Part shown: positions 21,763-31,863 of the stretch, piece after piece
How positions within the stretch are numbered: position 1 is the stretch's first letter
Layout: every line of letters starts with the position of its first letter
NCBI GenBank assembly: GCA_024639005.1
Contig: JAHEJD010000154.1
Coordinates: forward strand, 1-64,000
Length of the DNA stretch: 64,000 bases
Reading direction: 5' to 3'
DNA from: Chromatiaceae bacterium
GTDB lineage: Bacteria > Pseudomonadota > Gammaproteobacteria > Chromatiales > Chromatiaceae
Position numbers and translations under genes: made by a program
Notes under the pieces: model-generated
Seen by the model: only the letters and a program-made list of their open reading frames with translations
What the model was told of the DNA's origin: nothing
The model's database searches: none

Positions 21763-21942
21763 TCTGCGTATCTCACCGTTTTTCGTAACGAGGTCGCCGA
21801 GACGCCGCTATGGCGGGGTGCACGGAGGGGAAGGCGGTAAAGGCGTAGTCGACACTACGTCGAACTGCCTGCAACGAGTACGCCCCGTCATAGCGAGAGT
21901 ATCGGGGGCCGCAGCAGGAAATCGGTGAGATATGCAGGGCTA
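21760..21942 (-). repeat. MITE-like element, copy 2 (about 183 bp), opposite orientation to copy 1
   Basis: Ends tagtctgcgtatctcaccg (21760-21778) and cggtgagatatgcagggcta (21923-21942); reverse complement aligns almost end to end with 6364-6545. Confidence 0.85.
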
Positions 21943-21951
21943 GCCCGATGC

Positions 21952-22716
21952 TCAAGGTGCCGCCGCGGCGGCGGCGAGCCGCGTCAATCGGGCGGCCAGA
22001 GACGCAAAGTCGATACCCCAGCGCCTGCCCTGTGCAACGAGCGCGTCGGATGAAGGTGTCTGCGGGGCGTGCGAGCGAAATGCCAGTACCAGCAGATTGT
22101 CGTGACCCGGATTGCTCAGCAGCAGGATATCCGATCCGAATGTCTGGCGAATCCGCAGCAGGGCCTCGCTGATCTTCATGGCGTCGTCGAAGAGCAGGTT
22201 GAGCGTCAAGGTGCCATGCGCACTTAGGTGATTGCGACAGCCCTCGAGGAAGGCGGCCTCTGTAATCCAGCGGGGGGTGGTCTGGTTCTCCTCGAGATCA
22301 ACCAGAATGTAGTCGTAGCGCCTGTTGCTGATCACGATGTGCTCACGGACATCGGCGATCTGCAGCTCCCAATTGCTGTCTGACGGCGGAAACTCGAAGT
22401 ACTCGCGTGCCAGGCGCGCTACTGTAACCGATAATTCGATCGCGTCTCCGTGGACCTCGGGTGCCCGCGCATGCAGCCAGCGCGCAATGGCGCCACCGCC
22501 ACAACCGGCCAGCAGGACGCGCTGCAGGGGGAGGCCGAACATCAGGTGCGCAAGCATCGCGCGGTTCACCGGGTTGGGCAGCACAGCCGAGTCGTGAATA
22601 TTGATCTCGGTCTGCAGAATGACGTCGTCGAACCATAGGCTGCGGCGATCGCCGTCTTCCCAGATCTCCAGATGCGTGTCGTCGTTTTCCTCGCGGTAGA
22701 TGCAGTGGCCGGACAT
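21952..22716 (-). CDS. Spermidine synthase-like methyltransferase fold protein
   Basis: MSGHCIYREENDDTHLEIWEDGDRRSLWFDD...VLLAGCGGGAIARWL...YDYILVDLEE; TGATG overlap with upstream mgtE stop. Confidence 0.75.
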   Translation of the reverse strand: MSGHCIYREENDDTHLEIWEDGDRRSLWFDDVILQTEINIHDSAVLPNPVNRAMLAHLMFGLPLQRVLLAGCGGGAIARWLHARAPEVHGDAIELSVTVARLAREYFEFPPSDSNWELQIADVREHIVISNRRYDYILVDLEENQTTPRWITEAAFLEGCRNHLSAHGTLTLNLLFDDAMKISEALLRIRQTFGSDILLLSNPGHDNLLVLAFRSHAPQTPSSDALVAQGRRWGIDFASLAARLTRLAAAAAAP

Positions 22717-24074
22717 CACACCAGGAACAGGCTGGCCAGCCCGAGAAAGGCGAAGAAGCCCACCACGTCGGTGACGGTCGTAAGCAACACAGACCCGGCG
22801 AGCGCCGGGTCGATGCCGACGCGCTCCAACAGCAGCGGCAGCACCGACCCGGTCACCGCAGCGAAAACCATGTTGATAGTGATGGCGGCGGCGATCAGCA
22901 CTGCGATCGCAGTGCTTTGGAACCAGGCCCCGGCGATCACCGCCACGACCACAGCCCATATCAGGCTGTTCAGACTGCCCACCGCCAGTTCCTTCAGCAG
23001 CAGGGCCCGGACGTTCTTGCTGCTTAGCTGTCCAAGCGCGATACCGCGGATCGCCAGGGTCAGGGTCTGGCTGCCGGCGATCCCGCCCATACTGGCAACG
23101 ATCGGCATCAGTACCGCCAGTGCGACGACCTTTGAAAGCGTCTCCTCGAACTGACCGATCACCCAAGAGGCGAGGAATGCGGTCGCCAGGTTGATGCCCA
23201 GCCAGAGCGCACGTCGGCGCGTGCTCGCCAACACCGGCGCGAACATATCCTCCTCTTCAGACAGGCCGGCGCGCCCCATGAACTGGTGCTCGCCCTCCTC
23301 TCGGATGACATCGATCACGTCGTCCACAGTGATACGTCCGAGCAGATGCCCCTCATCGTCGACGACTGGCGCGGACAAGATATCGTATGCCTCGAAGCGC
23401 CGCGCTACCTCGGTGGTCGGCAAGTCGGCCCGAATGGGCTGCATGTTCAGGCTCATCGCCTCGGCCACGGTGTCTTCCGGATTGCGGGACACCAGTTGCG
23501 ACAGACGCAGCACGCCGAGATAGCTGTCATCACGATTCACAACGAACAGCTTGTCGGTGTCGCTCGGCACGTTGTCACCGAGGCGTCGCAGATAGCGCAG
23601 CACGACATCCAGCGTGACCTCCGGGCGGACGGTGACGGTATCCAGATTCATCAGGCCGCCGGCAGTGTCTTCCGAATAGGAGAGCACGGCTTCGAGCCGT
23701 TTGCGTCGCTGGTCATCCAGGGCGTCCATCACCTCGGCCGTGATCGCCGAGGGCAACTGCTGGACCAGGTCGGCCAGATCGTCGAGGTCGAGGTTTGCAG
23801 TCGCCGCCAGCACCTCCGCGTTATCCATATGGCGGATCAGCGCAGCGCGCACCTCGTCGGTGACCAGCAGCAGAATCTGACCGTCCTGCTCTTCATCGAC
23901 CAAGTTCCAGATGATCTCGCGCTCACCCGCCGGCAGCGACTCCAGCATGTTCGCGATCTCTGCCGGAGCGAGACTGCGCAGCAGCCGGGTTGCCTCGCGC
24001 ACCGCGCCCGATGCGAGGATGTCCTGCAAACGTTGCAAGCGCGTTTCTTCGCTGCTTTCCGTTGGGGTGCTCAT
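22716..24074 (-). CDS. mgtE: Magnesium transporter MgtE
   Basis: MgtE N-domain, CBS pair and C-terminal TM segment (GGIAGSQTLTLAIRGIALGQLS). Confidence 0.94.
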   Translation of the reverse strand: MSTPTESSEETRLQRLQDILASGAVREATRLLRSLAPAEIANMLESLPAGEREIIWNLVDEEQDGQILLLVTDEVRAALIRHMDNAEVLAATANLDLDDLADLVQQLPSAITAEVMDALDDQRRKRLEAVLSYSEDTAGGLMNLDTVTVRPEVTLDVVLRYLRRLGDNVPSDTDKLFVVNRDDSYLGVLRLSQLVSRNPEDTVAEAMSLNMQPIRADLPTTEVARRFEAYDILSAPVVDDEGHLLGRITVDDVIDVIREEGEHQFMGRAGLSEEEDMFAPVLASTRRRALWLGINLATAFLASWVIGQFEETLSKVVALAVLMPIVASMGGIAGSQTLTLAIRGIALGQLSSKNVRALLLKELAVGSLNSLIWAVVVAVIAGAWFQSTAIAVLIAAAITINMVFAAVTGSVLPLLLERVGIDPALAGSVLLTTVTDVVGFFAFLGLASLFLV

Positions 24075-24077
24075 AGC

Positions 24078-24228
24078 CTAGCCTGGAAATCTCACCGCTA
24101 GGACCGCAATAGGCCGGCGGCGAAAACAGGGTTTCATTGCTCGAAGTGGAGTCATGTGAATTCATACCGCTGCAAGTTCAAGCGCTTACCAGGCAGCCGT
24201 TGGCTGGCCGGTGAGATTTCCAGGCTAG
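24078..24228. repeat. MITE-like element, copy 3 (151 bp) with perfect 20-bp terminal inverted repeats, different interior
   Basis: ctagcctggaaatctcaccg (24078-24097) and cggtgagatttccaggctag (24209-24228) are exact inverted repeats; 3 bp upstream of the mgtE ATG. Confidence 0.9.
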
Positions 24229-24327
24229 ACAGTGAATCAAATCGCCTGAATTCCAGCAGAGTTTAGCAGTCAGGCGTCGCGAAAGGCCCGCCGGCCTATG
24301 CAGATCAGGCCATCGGGGCGATCTCAA

Positions 24328-26055
24328 TCAATGCGCGCGATCAAGCTCTTCCAGCAGGCTCGTGGGGTCTATCGTCTCCAGGTTGTTCATCGCCCGATGA
24401 ACCGTCTCGGTCAGGCAGTTGACGTCGAGCTTGCGAATCTGTTGGTGCACATCAAGCAGTGCGGCAGGCTGCATGCTGAACTCGCGCAGACCCATCCCAA
24501 GCAACAGTGGCACGAAGCGCCCATCGCCGGCCATCTCACCGCACATACTGACCGGGATATCGGCGGCAATACCCGCCGCGATCACCTCGTGAATCAGCCG
24601 CAGTACTGCTGGATGCACCGGATCGTAGAGGTAGTTTACCTCGTCATCCACGCGATCTATCGCTAGGGTGTACTGGACCAGATCGTTGGTGCCGAGCGAC
24701 ATGAAATCGAGGCGCGTCGCGAATGCGCGCGCACTCAGGGCTGCCGCCGGGACCTCAATCATGCCGCCGATCGGAATCTGTGGATCATAGGCGATGCCGT
24801 CGGCTTCCAGATGTTGCATGGCCTGGCGAATGAGCCGCACAGCCTGCTCGATCTCCCAGACATTGGTCAGCATCGGCAGCATGATGCGCGTTCTACCGAA
24901 TGCCGAGGCGCGTAAAATGGCCCTTATCTGTGGATAAAACAGTTCCGGCTCCTTGAGGCACAAACGGATCGCGCGCAGCCCCAATGCCGGATTGCATGCA
25001 GCCGCACTCGTGGTGGCGGTGCCGGGTTGTTTGTCGGCGCCCAGGTCGAGGGTGCGAATTGTGACCGGTTGACCCTGCATGCCTTCCAGGACCGCGCGGT
25101 AGACGTCGAAGTGTTCCTCCTCGCTGGGTGGCCGATCTCGGTTCATGTACAGGAACTCTGTCCGGTACAGGCCGATACCCTGGGCGCCGTTGACCCGCGC
25201 GGTCTCTACATCCTCAACCAGTTCGATGTTGGCCAATAGCTGGATCAGCTCGCCGTCCTTCGTGATCGCTGGCTGAACACCGCGCCGGCGAAGCGCCGCA
25301 GTGCGCGATGCATCGGCCGCCTGACGCGCAGCGAAATGCGCCAGCACGTCCTCGTCACAGTCGGCCAGCACGATCCCGGTACTGGCGTCGAGCACCAAAG
25401 GTTCACCGTGCTGCAGGCAGCGGCTGGCCGCGCGTGCGCCCACCACGGCAGGGATGCCCAGGCTACGCGCCAGAATCGCGGTGTGCGACATCGGTCCGCC
25501 GTAATCGGTCGCGAAGCCGGCGACGTCATACTTTTTCATCATGATGATGTCGGCCGGGGTAAGGTCCTCGGCCAGCACGATCTGGTGACGCAGTTCCTCG
25601 AACTGTGACTGATGCTGTTCGAGCAGGATGCCGAGAATGCGGTTGACGACATGATCTAGATCATCGCGCCGCATGCGCAAATAGGAGTCCTCGATATCTT
25701 CGAATATCCGGACGAGTGCGTCACGATGCTGCTGCAGCGCCCATTCTGCACTGGTGCCCTCGGCGCGAATCATCTGAATCGGTCGCCCGGAGAGCGCCTT
25801 ATCCTGGAGCATCAGCAGATGGGTGTCGATGAACTCGCTGATCTCAGCCGGTGTGTCCGGCGGAATCTGCTCGCGCACACCCTGCAGCTGCAGGGCCGCG
25901 GTGCGCACCGCTGATTCGAAGCGTTCGATCTCGGTCTCGATCGCAGTCGCCGCCACCCAGCTGGGGGCCACGCACACCGGTCCGCGATTCAGCATGCAGG
26001 CATTGCCGATCGCCACACCGGTCCCGACACCGATGCCTGCGCACGCGATGGTCAC
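24328..26055 (-). CDS. ptsI: Phosphoenolpyruvate-protein phosphotransferase (PTS enzyme I; no N-terminal GAF domain)
   Basis: GGPMSHTAILARSLGIPAVVG active-site His region; FLYMNRDRPPSEEEHFDVYRAV; SMCGEMAGD. Confidence 0.9.
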   Translation of the reverse strand: MTIACAGIGVGTGVAIGNACMLNRGPVCVAPSWVAATAIETEIERFESAVRTAALQLQGVREQIPPDTPAEISEFIDTHLLMLQDKALSGRPIQMIRAEGTSAEWALQQHRDALVRIFEDIEDSYLRMRRDDLDHVVNRILGILLEQHQSQFEELRHQIVLAEDLTPADIIMMKKYDVAGFATDYGGPMSHTAILARSLGIPAVVGARAASRCLQHGEPLVLDASTGIVLADCDEDVLAHFAARQAADASRTAALRRRGVQPAITKDGELIQLLANIELVEDVETARVNGAQGIGLYRTEFLYMNRDRPPSEEEHFDVYRAVLEGMQGQPVTIRTLDLGADKQPGTATTSAAACNPALGLRAIRLCLKEPELFYPQIRAILRASAFGRTRIMLPMLTNVWEIEQAVRLIRQAMQHLEADGIAYDPQIPIGGMIEVPAAALSARAFATRLDFMSLGTNDLVQYTLAIDRVDDEVNYLYDPVHPAVLRLIHEVIAAGIAADIPVSMCGEMAGDGRFVPLLLGMGLREFSMQPAALLDVHQQIRKLDVNCLTETVHRAMNNLETIDPTSLLEELDRAH

Positions 26056-26321
26056 TCGCCTTCACCAAACTTGTCTTCGATCAGTTCGACCAGCGCCTTC
26101 ATGAGCTCTTCCTCACCCTCACCGTCCACCGTCAGCTGCAGCGCGGTACCCTTGCTGGCCGCCAGCATCATCACGCCCATGATGCTCTTGCCATTCACTC
26201 GCTGGCCCTGTTTTTCAAGCGTCACATCTGCGCCGAAGCCGCCGGCGAGCCCGACCAATTTCGCCGCCGCCCGTGCGTGCAGCCCAAGACGATTGACTAT
26301 CGTGATCTCGCGGGAGAGCAT
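26052..26321 (-). CDS. HPr family phosphocarrier protein
   Basis: IVNRLGLHARAAAKLVGLA His site; NGKSIMGVMMLAASKGT. Confidence 0.93.
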   Translation of the reverse strand: MLSREITIVNRLGLHARAAAKLVGLAGGFGADVTLEKQGQRVNGKSIMGVMMLAASKGTALQLTVDGEGEEELMKALVELIEDKFGEGE

Positions 26322-26743
26322 CAGACCTGCTCTCGATTTCTTGTAATCGACTCCAGCGGACAGCTCATGATGCCGCGACTGCCACCCTCGGCGGCCTTGC
26401 TGGCAAGGGTATCCAGATCATCCTGCGGGTAGTTGAATACGCGAACGAGCATCGGTAGGTTTAGGCCGGAAAGCACAGTAGTACCGCGCTTATTGCACGC
26501 CATCTGCTGTGCAATATTGTGTGGCGTGGCGCCAAAAATATCGGTCAGTACCAACACGCCCGCGCCGCGGTCGAGAACCTTCAGCATGCTACACGCGCGC
26601 TCGTAGACTGGATCCAGCGGTGCATCCGGCGGCACTTCGAGGCACTTGATGGGCAGCGTGCTCTTCCCGACGATGCGACTGGCGATGTGCAACATGGCCG
26701 AGCCCACGCCCGGATGGGTGACCAACAGTACGCCGACGGTCAT
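26321..26743 (-). CDS. PTS EIIA component, mannose (EIIA-Man) family
   Basis: MTVGVLLVTHPGVGSAMLHIA ... VLVLTDIFGATPHNIAQQMA. Confidence 0.88.
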   Translation of the reverse strand: MTVGVLLVTHPGVGSAMLHIASRIVGKSTLPIKCLEVPPDAPLDPVYERACSMLKVLDRGAGVLVLTDIFGATPHNIAQQMACNKRGTTVLSGLNLPMLVRVFNYPQDDLDTLASKAAEGGSRGIMSCPLESITRNREQV

Positions 26744-27627
26744 GGCAGCTCCCGGTGCTTACAAACGACGCTGCGCCCCTGCGACTCGAAAAACTGCGCC
26801 AGCTCTTCGACCAGGAACACCGAGCGGTGTTGACCGCCGGTACAACCGATGGCGATAGTCAGGTAGCTGCGCCCCTCGCCCTCGAAGCAGGGTATCCAGT
26901 GCGACAGAAACTCGGCGATGTGGGTCAGCAGGCCGCGCACCTGAGGATCATTTCCGAGAAAATCGGCCACCAGCTTGTCCTTGCCGGTGTGTGGTCGCAG
27001 ATCGGCATGCCAATGTGGATTGGCTAGGCAGCGCGCATCGAAGACGAAATCGGCATGCCGCGGCACCCCGTGCTTGAAGCCAAAGGACTGCAACATAATC
27101 GACATCTCGCCGCTTTCACGTTCAGCAACCCGCGCCCGGATGATCTCGCGCAGTTCATGCAGCGTAGTCCGCGTGGTATCGATTTTGAGGCGGGCCAGGT
27201 CGAGCAGCGGGTCGAGCATCTCACGTTCAAGCTGGATGGCCTGCTCGAGTGTCCGTCCCTGTTCGGTCAGCGGGTGGCGTCTACGGGTCTCGCTGAAGCG
27301 CTGGATCAGGATGTTGTCGTCGGCATCGAGAAACACCACCTCGCAATCCACGCCGTGGTCGCGCAGCCGCTTGATCATCCCCGGTAGCTGGTTGAGTTCG
27401 GCGCCCGGGTTGCGGGCGTCAATGCCGATGGCGGTCAGGCCGCGGGTCCTGGTCGGTTGTACCGTTATGTCGCGCACCAAGGCATCGAACAGACTGACCG
27501 GCAGGTTGTCGATGCAATAAAACCCAACATCTTCAAGTACATGCAGGGCTATGCTCTTGCCGGAGCCAGATAGCCCGGTGACCAGTACCACCCGCGGTGG
27601 CTCGGTATCGTTACTACGCTTGGACAT
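26740..27627 (-). CDS. rapZ: RNase adapter protein RapZ
   Basis: VVLVTGLSGSGKSIALHVLEDVGFYCIDNLP; AIGCTGGQHRSVFL. Confidence 0.95.
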   Translation of the reverse strand: MSKRSNDTEPPRVVLVTGLSGSGKSIALHVLEDVGFYCIDNLPVSLFDALVRDITVQPTRTRGLTAIGIDARNPGAELNQLPGMIKRLRDHGVDCEVVFLDADDNILIQRFSETRRRHPLTEQGRTLEQAIQLEREMLDPLLDLARLKIDTTRTTLHELREIIRARVAERESGEMSIMLQSFGFKHGVPRHADFVFDARCLANPHWHADLRPHTGKDKLVADFLGNDPQVRGLLTHIAEFLSHWIPCFEGEGRSYLTIAIGCTGGQHRSVFLVEELAQFFESQGRSVVCKHRELP

Positions 27628-27710
27628 GGCTGCGGCGTTCGATCAGGCGATAATGACCTCCTCGAGACCACAAGTGTAGTGGTTAACGCGCGGCTTGACT
27701 GCCGGGCTGC

Positions 27711-28655
27711 TCAGTTTTGGTCCAGTATCGCCTGCTGTTGACGCTCGATGAGCACCTCGGCAGCATCGTAACCCTTCAGGCGCAGCAGGTGATTGCGTAC
27801 CGCGGACTCCACCAGTACGGCGAGATTACGGCCCGGCGCGACGGGTACGGTGACCTGCGGAATCGACACGCCAAGGACGTCACGATCGGCATGCGCGCCC
27901 GACAGCCGATCCATTCCGGAGATCTGCTCCGCTGACATGCGCTTTAGATTCACGATGAGACGCAGGTACTTGCTGCGCTTAATGGCGCTATCACCAAACA
28001 TCGCGCGAATGTTCAGGATCCCAAGGCCGCGGACCTCGAGGAACTCTCGCAATAGCGGCGGGCAGGTGCCGCTGATGATATCGGGTGCGATGCGGGTAAA
28101 CTCCGGCGCGTCATCTGCCACTAAGCGGCTGCCCCGGGTGATCAGATCCAGCGCCAGTTCGCTCTTGCCGACCGCGGGGTCGCCGGTCAACAAGACGCCC
28201 ATGCCCAGCACTTCCAGGAAGACGCCATGCAGAGTGGTCTTTTCTGACAGGAACAATGAGGCGTAATACTGCAGATTGTCCAGGACCTGACTGTCCGGCA
28301 GAGGCGAGCACATCAATGCGACGGCGGCATCATCCGCCATGCCGGGAAGCTCCGTTGGACACTCGACGTCATTGACCACGATGATCAACGCCGGCTCATC
28401 CTCGAGCAGTTGCTGCAGCGCCTGCCGGCGATTGCTTGGACGCAGACTGTCGAGGTACGCGAGTTCGGCAGGGCCGATCACCTGAACCCGGTTTGGATGT
28501 ATGTAGTTTAGCGGCCCGGCGATGATGCCGGTGCTGATATCGTTGTCGGCCGCCAGCAGCTTCCGGTCAGCGCCGGCTTGGCCGGCGATCCACGTAAGCT
28601 GAAGGCGTTCGTGCAGGGCCTCGTACAGGTCCCGAACGCGGATCCTATGAGGCAT
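27711..28655 (-). CDS. hprK: HPr kinase/phosphorylase
   Basis: GVLLTGDPAVGKSELALDLITRGSRLVADD Walker A; LEVRGLGILNIRAMFG signature. Confidence 0.95.
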   Translation of the reverse strand: MPHRIRVRDLYEALHERLQLTWIAGQAGADRKLLAADNDISTGIIAGPLNYIHPNRVQVIGPAELAYLDSLRPSNRRQALQQLLEDEPALIIVVNDVECPTELPGMADDAAVALMCSPLPDSQVLDNLQYYASLFLSEKTTLHGVFLEVLGMGVLLTGDPAVGKSELALDLITRGSRLVADDAPEFTRIAPDIISGTCPPLLREFLEVRGLGILNIRAMFGDSAIKRSKYLRLIVNLKRMSAEQISGMDRLSGAHADRDVLGVSIPQVTVPVAPGRNLAVLVESAVRNHLLRLKGYDAAEVLIERQQQAILDQN

Positions 28656-29109
28656 GGAGGGCGGTGTTGCCGGTCAGGATCGCCAGCGCCTCGCCACCGT
28701 CCGCCTCGCGCAGCCGCTGGCGAAGGTCTGCTTCATTGAACATGCTCGCCAGCCGGGCGAGCAGCTGTAGGTGTTCCTCAGTGGCTTCTTCGGGCACCAG
28801 CAGCGCAAACACCAGATCGACCGGTTGACCGTCGAGGGCATCGAAGTCGACTGCCGCGGACAGGCGCAGAAAGGCACCGCGACTGTCGCTGATGCCGGGC
28901 ATGCGGGCGTGTGGCAGCGCCACGCCGCCCGCAAGCCCGGTACTACCCAGACGCTCGCGCTCCAGCAGGCGCTCGAAGACCTGTTCGGCGCCGGATTCCT
29001 CGTCACTGCCGGCGAGCAGTCGCGCGGCACTCTCCAGCACACGTTTCTTGCTGGACGCGGGGTCGGCCACGCTGATGCTGCCGGATTCGAGGATGCCTGC
29101 GGGTAGCAT
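28645..29109 (-). CDS. ptsN: PTS IIA-Ntr (nitrogen regulatory) protein
   Basis: GLAGGVALPHARMPGI active-site motif; between hprK and hpf. Confidence 0.9.
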   Translation of the reverse strand: MLPAGILESGSISVADPASSKKRVLESAARLLAGSDEESGAEQVFERLLERERLGSTGLAGGVALPHARMPGISDSRGAFLRLSAAVDFDALDGQPVDLVFALLVPEEATEEHLQLLARLASMFNEADLRQRLREADGGEALAILTGNTALHAS

Positions 29110-29123
29110 GGGGGGCGAATGTC

Positions 29124-29450
29124 TCAGCCAGCGGATTCGAGCGACTCTCTGTGGCCGTTGCCGCGGTGGCTTTTTAGCTTTTCCTTGTGGCGAAGGACCT
29201 GGCGATCGAGTTTGTCGATCAGCGCATCGATGGCCGCATACATGTCAGCGTGCACTGCATCTGCGAAAACATCGGCTCCGGCCGCGTGCACTGTGGCCTC
29301 CGCTTTTTGATTGAGCTTTTCCACACTGAGGATGACATGCACATTGGTGACGTGATCGAAGTGACGTTCGAGGCGCGCGATCTTTTCGTCAACATAGGCC
29401 CGAAGCGGGTCGGTGATGTCGACATGGTGACCGGTCAGGTTCACTTGCAT
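29124..29450 (-). CDS. hpf: Ribosome hibernation-promoting factor
   Basis: MQVNLTGHHVDITDPLRAYVDEKIARLERHFDHVTNVHVIL. Confidence 0.93.
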   Translation of the reverse strand: MQVNLTGHHVDITDPLRAYVDEKIARLERHFDHVTNVHVILSVEKLNQKAEATVHAAGADVFADAVHADMYAAIDALIDKLDRQVLRHKEKLKSHRGNGHRESLESAG

Positions 29451-29477
29451 GGTTTTTCTCCTTGCGTTTGAGCGCTT

Positions 29478-30968
29478 CTAGGCCAAGCGCTTGCGTTCGT
29501 TCGACGGCGGGATCGCCATCGATTCACGATACTTGGCGACGGTCCTGCGCGCCACGTTTATGCCCTGATCTGCCAGTATGGACGCGATTTTGTTGTCAGA
29601 CAGGGGTTTGTTCGGTTTTTCCGCGCCGATCAGTTTCTTGATCAATGCGCGAATCGCTGTCGCGGAGGCTTCACCACCGCTGGCCGTGCTGACGTGGCTG
29701 GAAAAGAAATACTTGAACTCGAAGGTGCCGCGCGGGGTATACATGTACTTTTGCGTGGTCACACGGGAAATAGTCGATTCATGCATCTCCAGCGCCTCAG
29801 CGATATCCCGCAATACCAGCGGTTTCATCGCCTCTTCTCCATACTCGAAGAAATTGCGCTGAAAGTCGACTATCCGGGACGCGACCCGCAACAGGGTATC
29901 GTTGCGACTCTGCAGGCTCTTGATGAACCATCGCGCCTCCTGCAGGTGATTCTTCAGGGTCACGTTGTCCGCGCTATTGTCGGCGCGCCGGATCATGCCG
30001 GCATACTCTGAGTTGACCCGTAATCGGGGGGCGGCTTCGGGATTCAGCTCGACGCGCCATTGATTGTTGCGCTTGTAGACAAACACGTCCGGCTCGATGT
30101 AACTCGTGGTCTGGCTGGCGATACTGGTGCCAGGGCGTGGATTAAGCGAACGAATCAGATGAATCACCGCCATCAGATCATCGCTGTCCAGCTTAAGCCT
30201 GCGTCGCATCTGCGTCTCGTCCTGGCTCGCGAGCAGGTCGAAGTTGTCTTCGACCAGTTCTATCGCCGCAGTGCGCCAGTCTAATTCCTCCGGCAGCTGG
30301 CGCAATTGGATAAGCAGGCACTCGCGCAGATCGCGTGCGGCGACCCCAGGTGGGTCGAATGCCTGCACCCGATGCAGCACTGCTTCGACTTCCTCGATCT
30401 CGATTTCGGGGTCGTCCATGCTAACGACGATGTCTTCCAGCAACGTCGTCAGGTAGCCGTCGTCGCTGACACCGTCGAGGATCGCCTCGGCGATTGCCAG
30501 GTCACTCGGGCTGAACGGGGTGAGCTGCATCTGCCAGACCAGATGATCACGCAGCGTCTCGCCGGTGCTTTGCTGATTGAGAAAGTCGTGTCCATCATCG
30601 CCGCCGGCCGGTCCCGCACCGCTGGCCGGCATCACGCTGTCATAGATGTCGTCCCAGACGGTATCGACCGGTAGTTCGTTCGGTATGCTGTCCGCCTCGA
30701 TCTTGATCTCGGTCTCGTTATTGGGGTCGTTGACTGCCTGCTCAGATGCGGTGCTGTTCGGTTGTTCGTCCGACCCCCCCTTGTCGCTCGCGTCCTCTTC
30801 ACGCCGGGAACCCTCTTCCTCGGTCTCCAACATTAAATTAGAGTCTAGCGCCTCCTGGATCTCTTGTTTCAGGTCGAGCGTCGACAGCTGCAGCAGCTTG
30901 ATTGCCTGCTGCAGCTGGGGCGTCATTGTCAGGTGTTGGCCCAGTCGAAGCTGGATCGTGGGCTTCAT
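29478..30968 (-). CDS. rpoN: RNA polymerase factor sigma-54
   Basis: [33 protein letters not shown]; RpoN box [12 protein letters not shown]. Confidence 0.96.
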   Translation of the reverse strand: MKPTIQLRLGQHLTMTPQLQQAIKLLQLSTLDLKQEIQEALDSNLMLETEEEGSRREEDASDKGGSDEQPNSTASEQAVNDPNNETEIKIEADSIPNELPVDTVWDDIYDSVMPASGAGPAGGDDGHDFLNQQSTGETLRDHLVWQMQLTPFSPSDLAIAEAILDGVSDDGYLTTLLEDIVVSMDDPEIEIEEVEAVLHRVQAFDPPGVAARDLRECLLIQLRQLPEELDWRTAAIELVEDNFDLLASQDETQMRRRLKLDSDDLMAVIHLIRSLNPRPGTSIASQTTSYIEPDVFVYKRNNQWRVELNPEAAPRLRVNSEYAGMIRRADNSADNVTLKNHLQEARWFIKSLQSRNDTLLRVASRIVDFQRNFFEYGEEAMKPLVLRDIAEALEMHESTISRVTTQKYMYTPRGTFEFKYFFSSHVSTASGGEASATAIRALIKKLIGAEKPNKPLSDNKIASILADQGINVARRTVAKYRESMAIPPSNERKRLA

Positions 30969-31118
30969 GCGGTTACTTCTGGTACGAAAATTGTTTAAGT
31001 TTCCCTTGGACCCATTCTAGCGCAACTGAGACGGGTTCAAGAGAGACAGATGGTTATCTGTGTCGACCCCGTTCATACGCCTAGGCCAGCTCGCCCGACG
31101 CGGTCACCAAAATGCGCC

Positions 31119-31844
31119 TCAGAGTCGAAAGTGTTCGCCGAGATAGACCGCGCGGACGTCCGGGTTGGCGAGGATTTCCTCTGGCGACCCGAGGGCCAGT
31201 ACTGCGCCCTCATTGATGATGTAGGCCCGCGCGCAGATCCCGAGCGTCTCGCGAACGTTATGATCGGTGATGAGAACGCCGATCCCACGCTCGGCCAGTT
31301 GCGTGACGATACGCTGAATATCGACGACCGATATGGGGTCGATCCCGGCAAAGGGCTCATCGAGCAGGATGAATCGGGGTTGGGCGGCCAGTGCGCGGGC
31401 GATCTCCAGGCGCCGGCGTTCGCCCCCGGACAGGCTGATTGCCTGATTATCGCGCAGATGCCGGATGCCGAACTCATGCAGCAGTTCATCACAAAGGTTG
31501 TTGCGTTGCGCACGATCCATACCACGGCGCGTCTCCAGGATGGCGAGGACGTTCTGTGCCACGGTAAGACGCCGGAACACGGACGGCTCCTGCGCCAAAT
31601 AGCCCAAGCCGAGCCTGGCCCTGGCGTGCATCGCCTTATCGGTCACATCTTGGTCGCCGAGCAGCACGCGGCCCTTATCGGCGGGCACCAGACCGGCGAT
31701 GATGTAGAAGCTCGTGGTCTTACCTGCGCCGTTGGGTCCCAGCAGACCAACGACCTCGCCCTCGTTGAGATGCAGCGAGATTCCATTGACTACGGTGCGT
31801 CCACGATAGCTTTTGACCAGGTCTTCGGCGGCAAGGTGCATCAT
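31119..31844 (-). CDS. lptB: LPS export ABC transporter ATP-binding protein LptB
   Basis: [36 protein letters not shown]; start trimmed to [13 protein letters not shown]. Confidence 0.94.
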   Translation of the reverse strand: MMHLAAEDLVKSYRGRTVVNGISLHLNEGEVVGLLGPNGAGKTTSFYIIAGLVPADKGRVLLGDQDVTDKAMHARARLGLGYLAQEPSVFRRLTVAQNVLAILETRRGMDRAQRNNLCDELLHEFGIRHLRDNQAISLSGGERRRLEIARALAAQPRFILLDEPFAGIDPISVVDIQRIVTQLAERGIGVLITDHNVRETLGICARAYIINEGAVLALGSPEEILANPDVRAVYLGEHFRL

Positions 31845-31863
31845 CGTGGGCAGCAGGGTTGGG

